A program made the translations under genes and the position numbers. Below the pieces are notes generated by a model. That model was not told the origin of the DNA. It searched no databases and saw only the letters and a list, made by a program, of their open reading frames with translations. From assembly GCA_900545835.1 (NCBI GenBank), contig URBB01000027.1, forward strand, positions 1 through 20,180: a stretch of DNA of 20,180 nucleotides, given 5' to 3'. Positions 20,159 through 20,180 of this stretch are shown here, in pieces; within the stretch, counting starts at the first letter, position 1; every line of letters begins with the position of its first letter. This DNA comes from an uncultured Collinsella sp. GTDB taxonomy: Bacteria > Actinomycetota > Coriobacteriia > Coriobacteriales > Coriobacteriaceae.

Positions 20159-20180
20159 CTGTCTCTTATACACATCTGAC
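20159..20180. other. Nextera/Tn5 adapter (read-1 side), not genomic
   Basis: CTGTCTCTTATACACATCT (20159-20177) is the reverse complement of the Tn5 mosaic end, and the following GAC continues into the Nextera read-1 adapter. Genomic sequence ends at 20158. Confidence 0.97.

Overview
The window is a contig of about 20.1 kb from a moderately GC-rich (roughly 60% by eye in the core genes) Gram-positive bacterium. The protein sequences and gene order suggest a member of the Coriobacteriia, most likely Collinsella or a close relative. This is inferred from recalled family features, not from a search. Both ends carry untrimmed Nextera (Tn5) adapter: 1-37 (read-2 side) and 20159-20180 (read-1 side). 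Genuine genomic sequence is therefore about 38-20158, and the partial fabD at the left end is cut by the library, not by biology.

Layout, left to right. (1) 38-2456, minus strand: a type II fatty acid synthesis operon read as fabH-acpP-fabK-fabD (fabD truncated). (2) 2457-2632: a divergent control region holding two nearly identical copies of an 18-bp imperfect palindrome. (3) 2633-3409, plus strand: birA, a biotin ligase without a DNA-binding domain. (4) 3466-3510: a strong terminator between the convergent birA and rpsJ. (5) 3526-6941, minus strand: a streptomycin-type ribosomal operon, rpsL-rpsG-fusA-rpsJ, with a clear promoter at 7035-7063. (6) 6942-9321: a non-core segment between the ribosomal operon and rpoC. 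It contains a 37-bp-arm inverted repeat, a lower-GC ECF sigma factor/membrane anti-sigma pair with a SigW-like autoregulatory promoter, and two diverged copies of a short repeat in opposite orientation on either side of that pair. (7) 9322-17295, minus strand: rpoB-rpoC. (8) 17583-18491, minus strand: galU, lying between rpoB and rplL as its own transcription unit. (9) 18804-19805, minus strand: rplJ-rplL, preceded by a strong promoter and an L10-type leader with an attenuator-like terminator.

Almost everything is housekeeping: fatty acid elongation with its biotin-dependent precursor supply, translation (S12, S7, EF-G, S10, L10, L7/L12), transcription (beta, beta') and UDP-glucose synthesis. 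The unusual features lie inside the conserved genes and between them. The beta' subunit ends in an extra domain that resembles the alpha-subunit C-terminal domain and keeps most of its UP-element-contacting residues at exact spacing. The beta subunit has a rewritten, eight-residue-longer fork loop 2. S12 carries arginine at position 88, the change known elsewhere to give streptomycin resistance. The intergenic regions hold several palindromes and dispersed-repeat-like elements.
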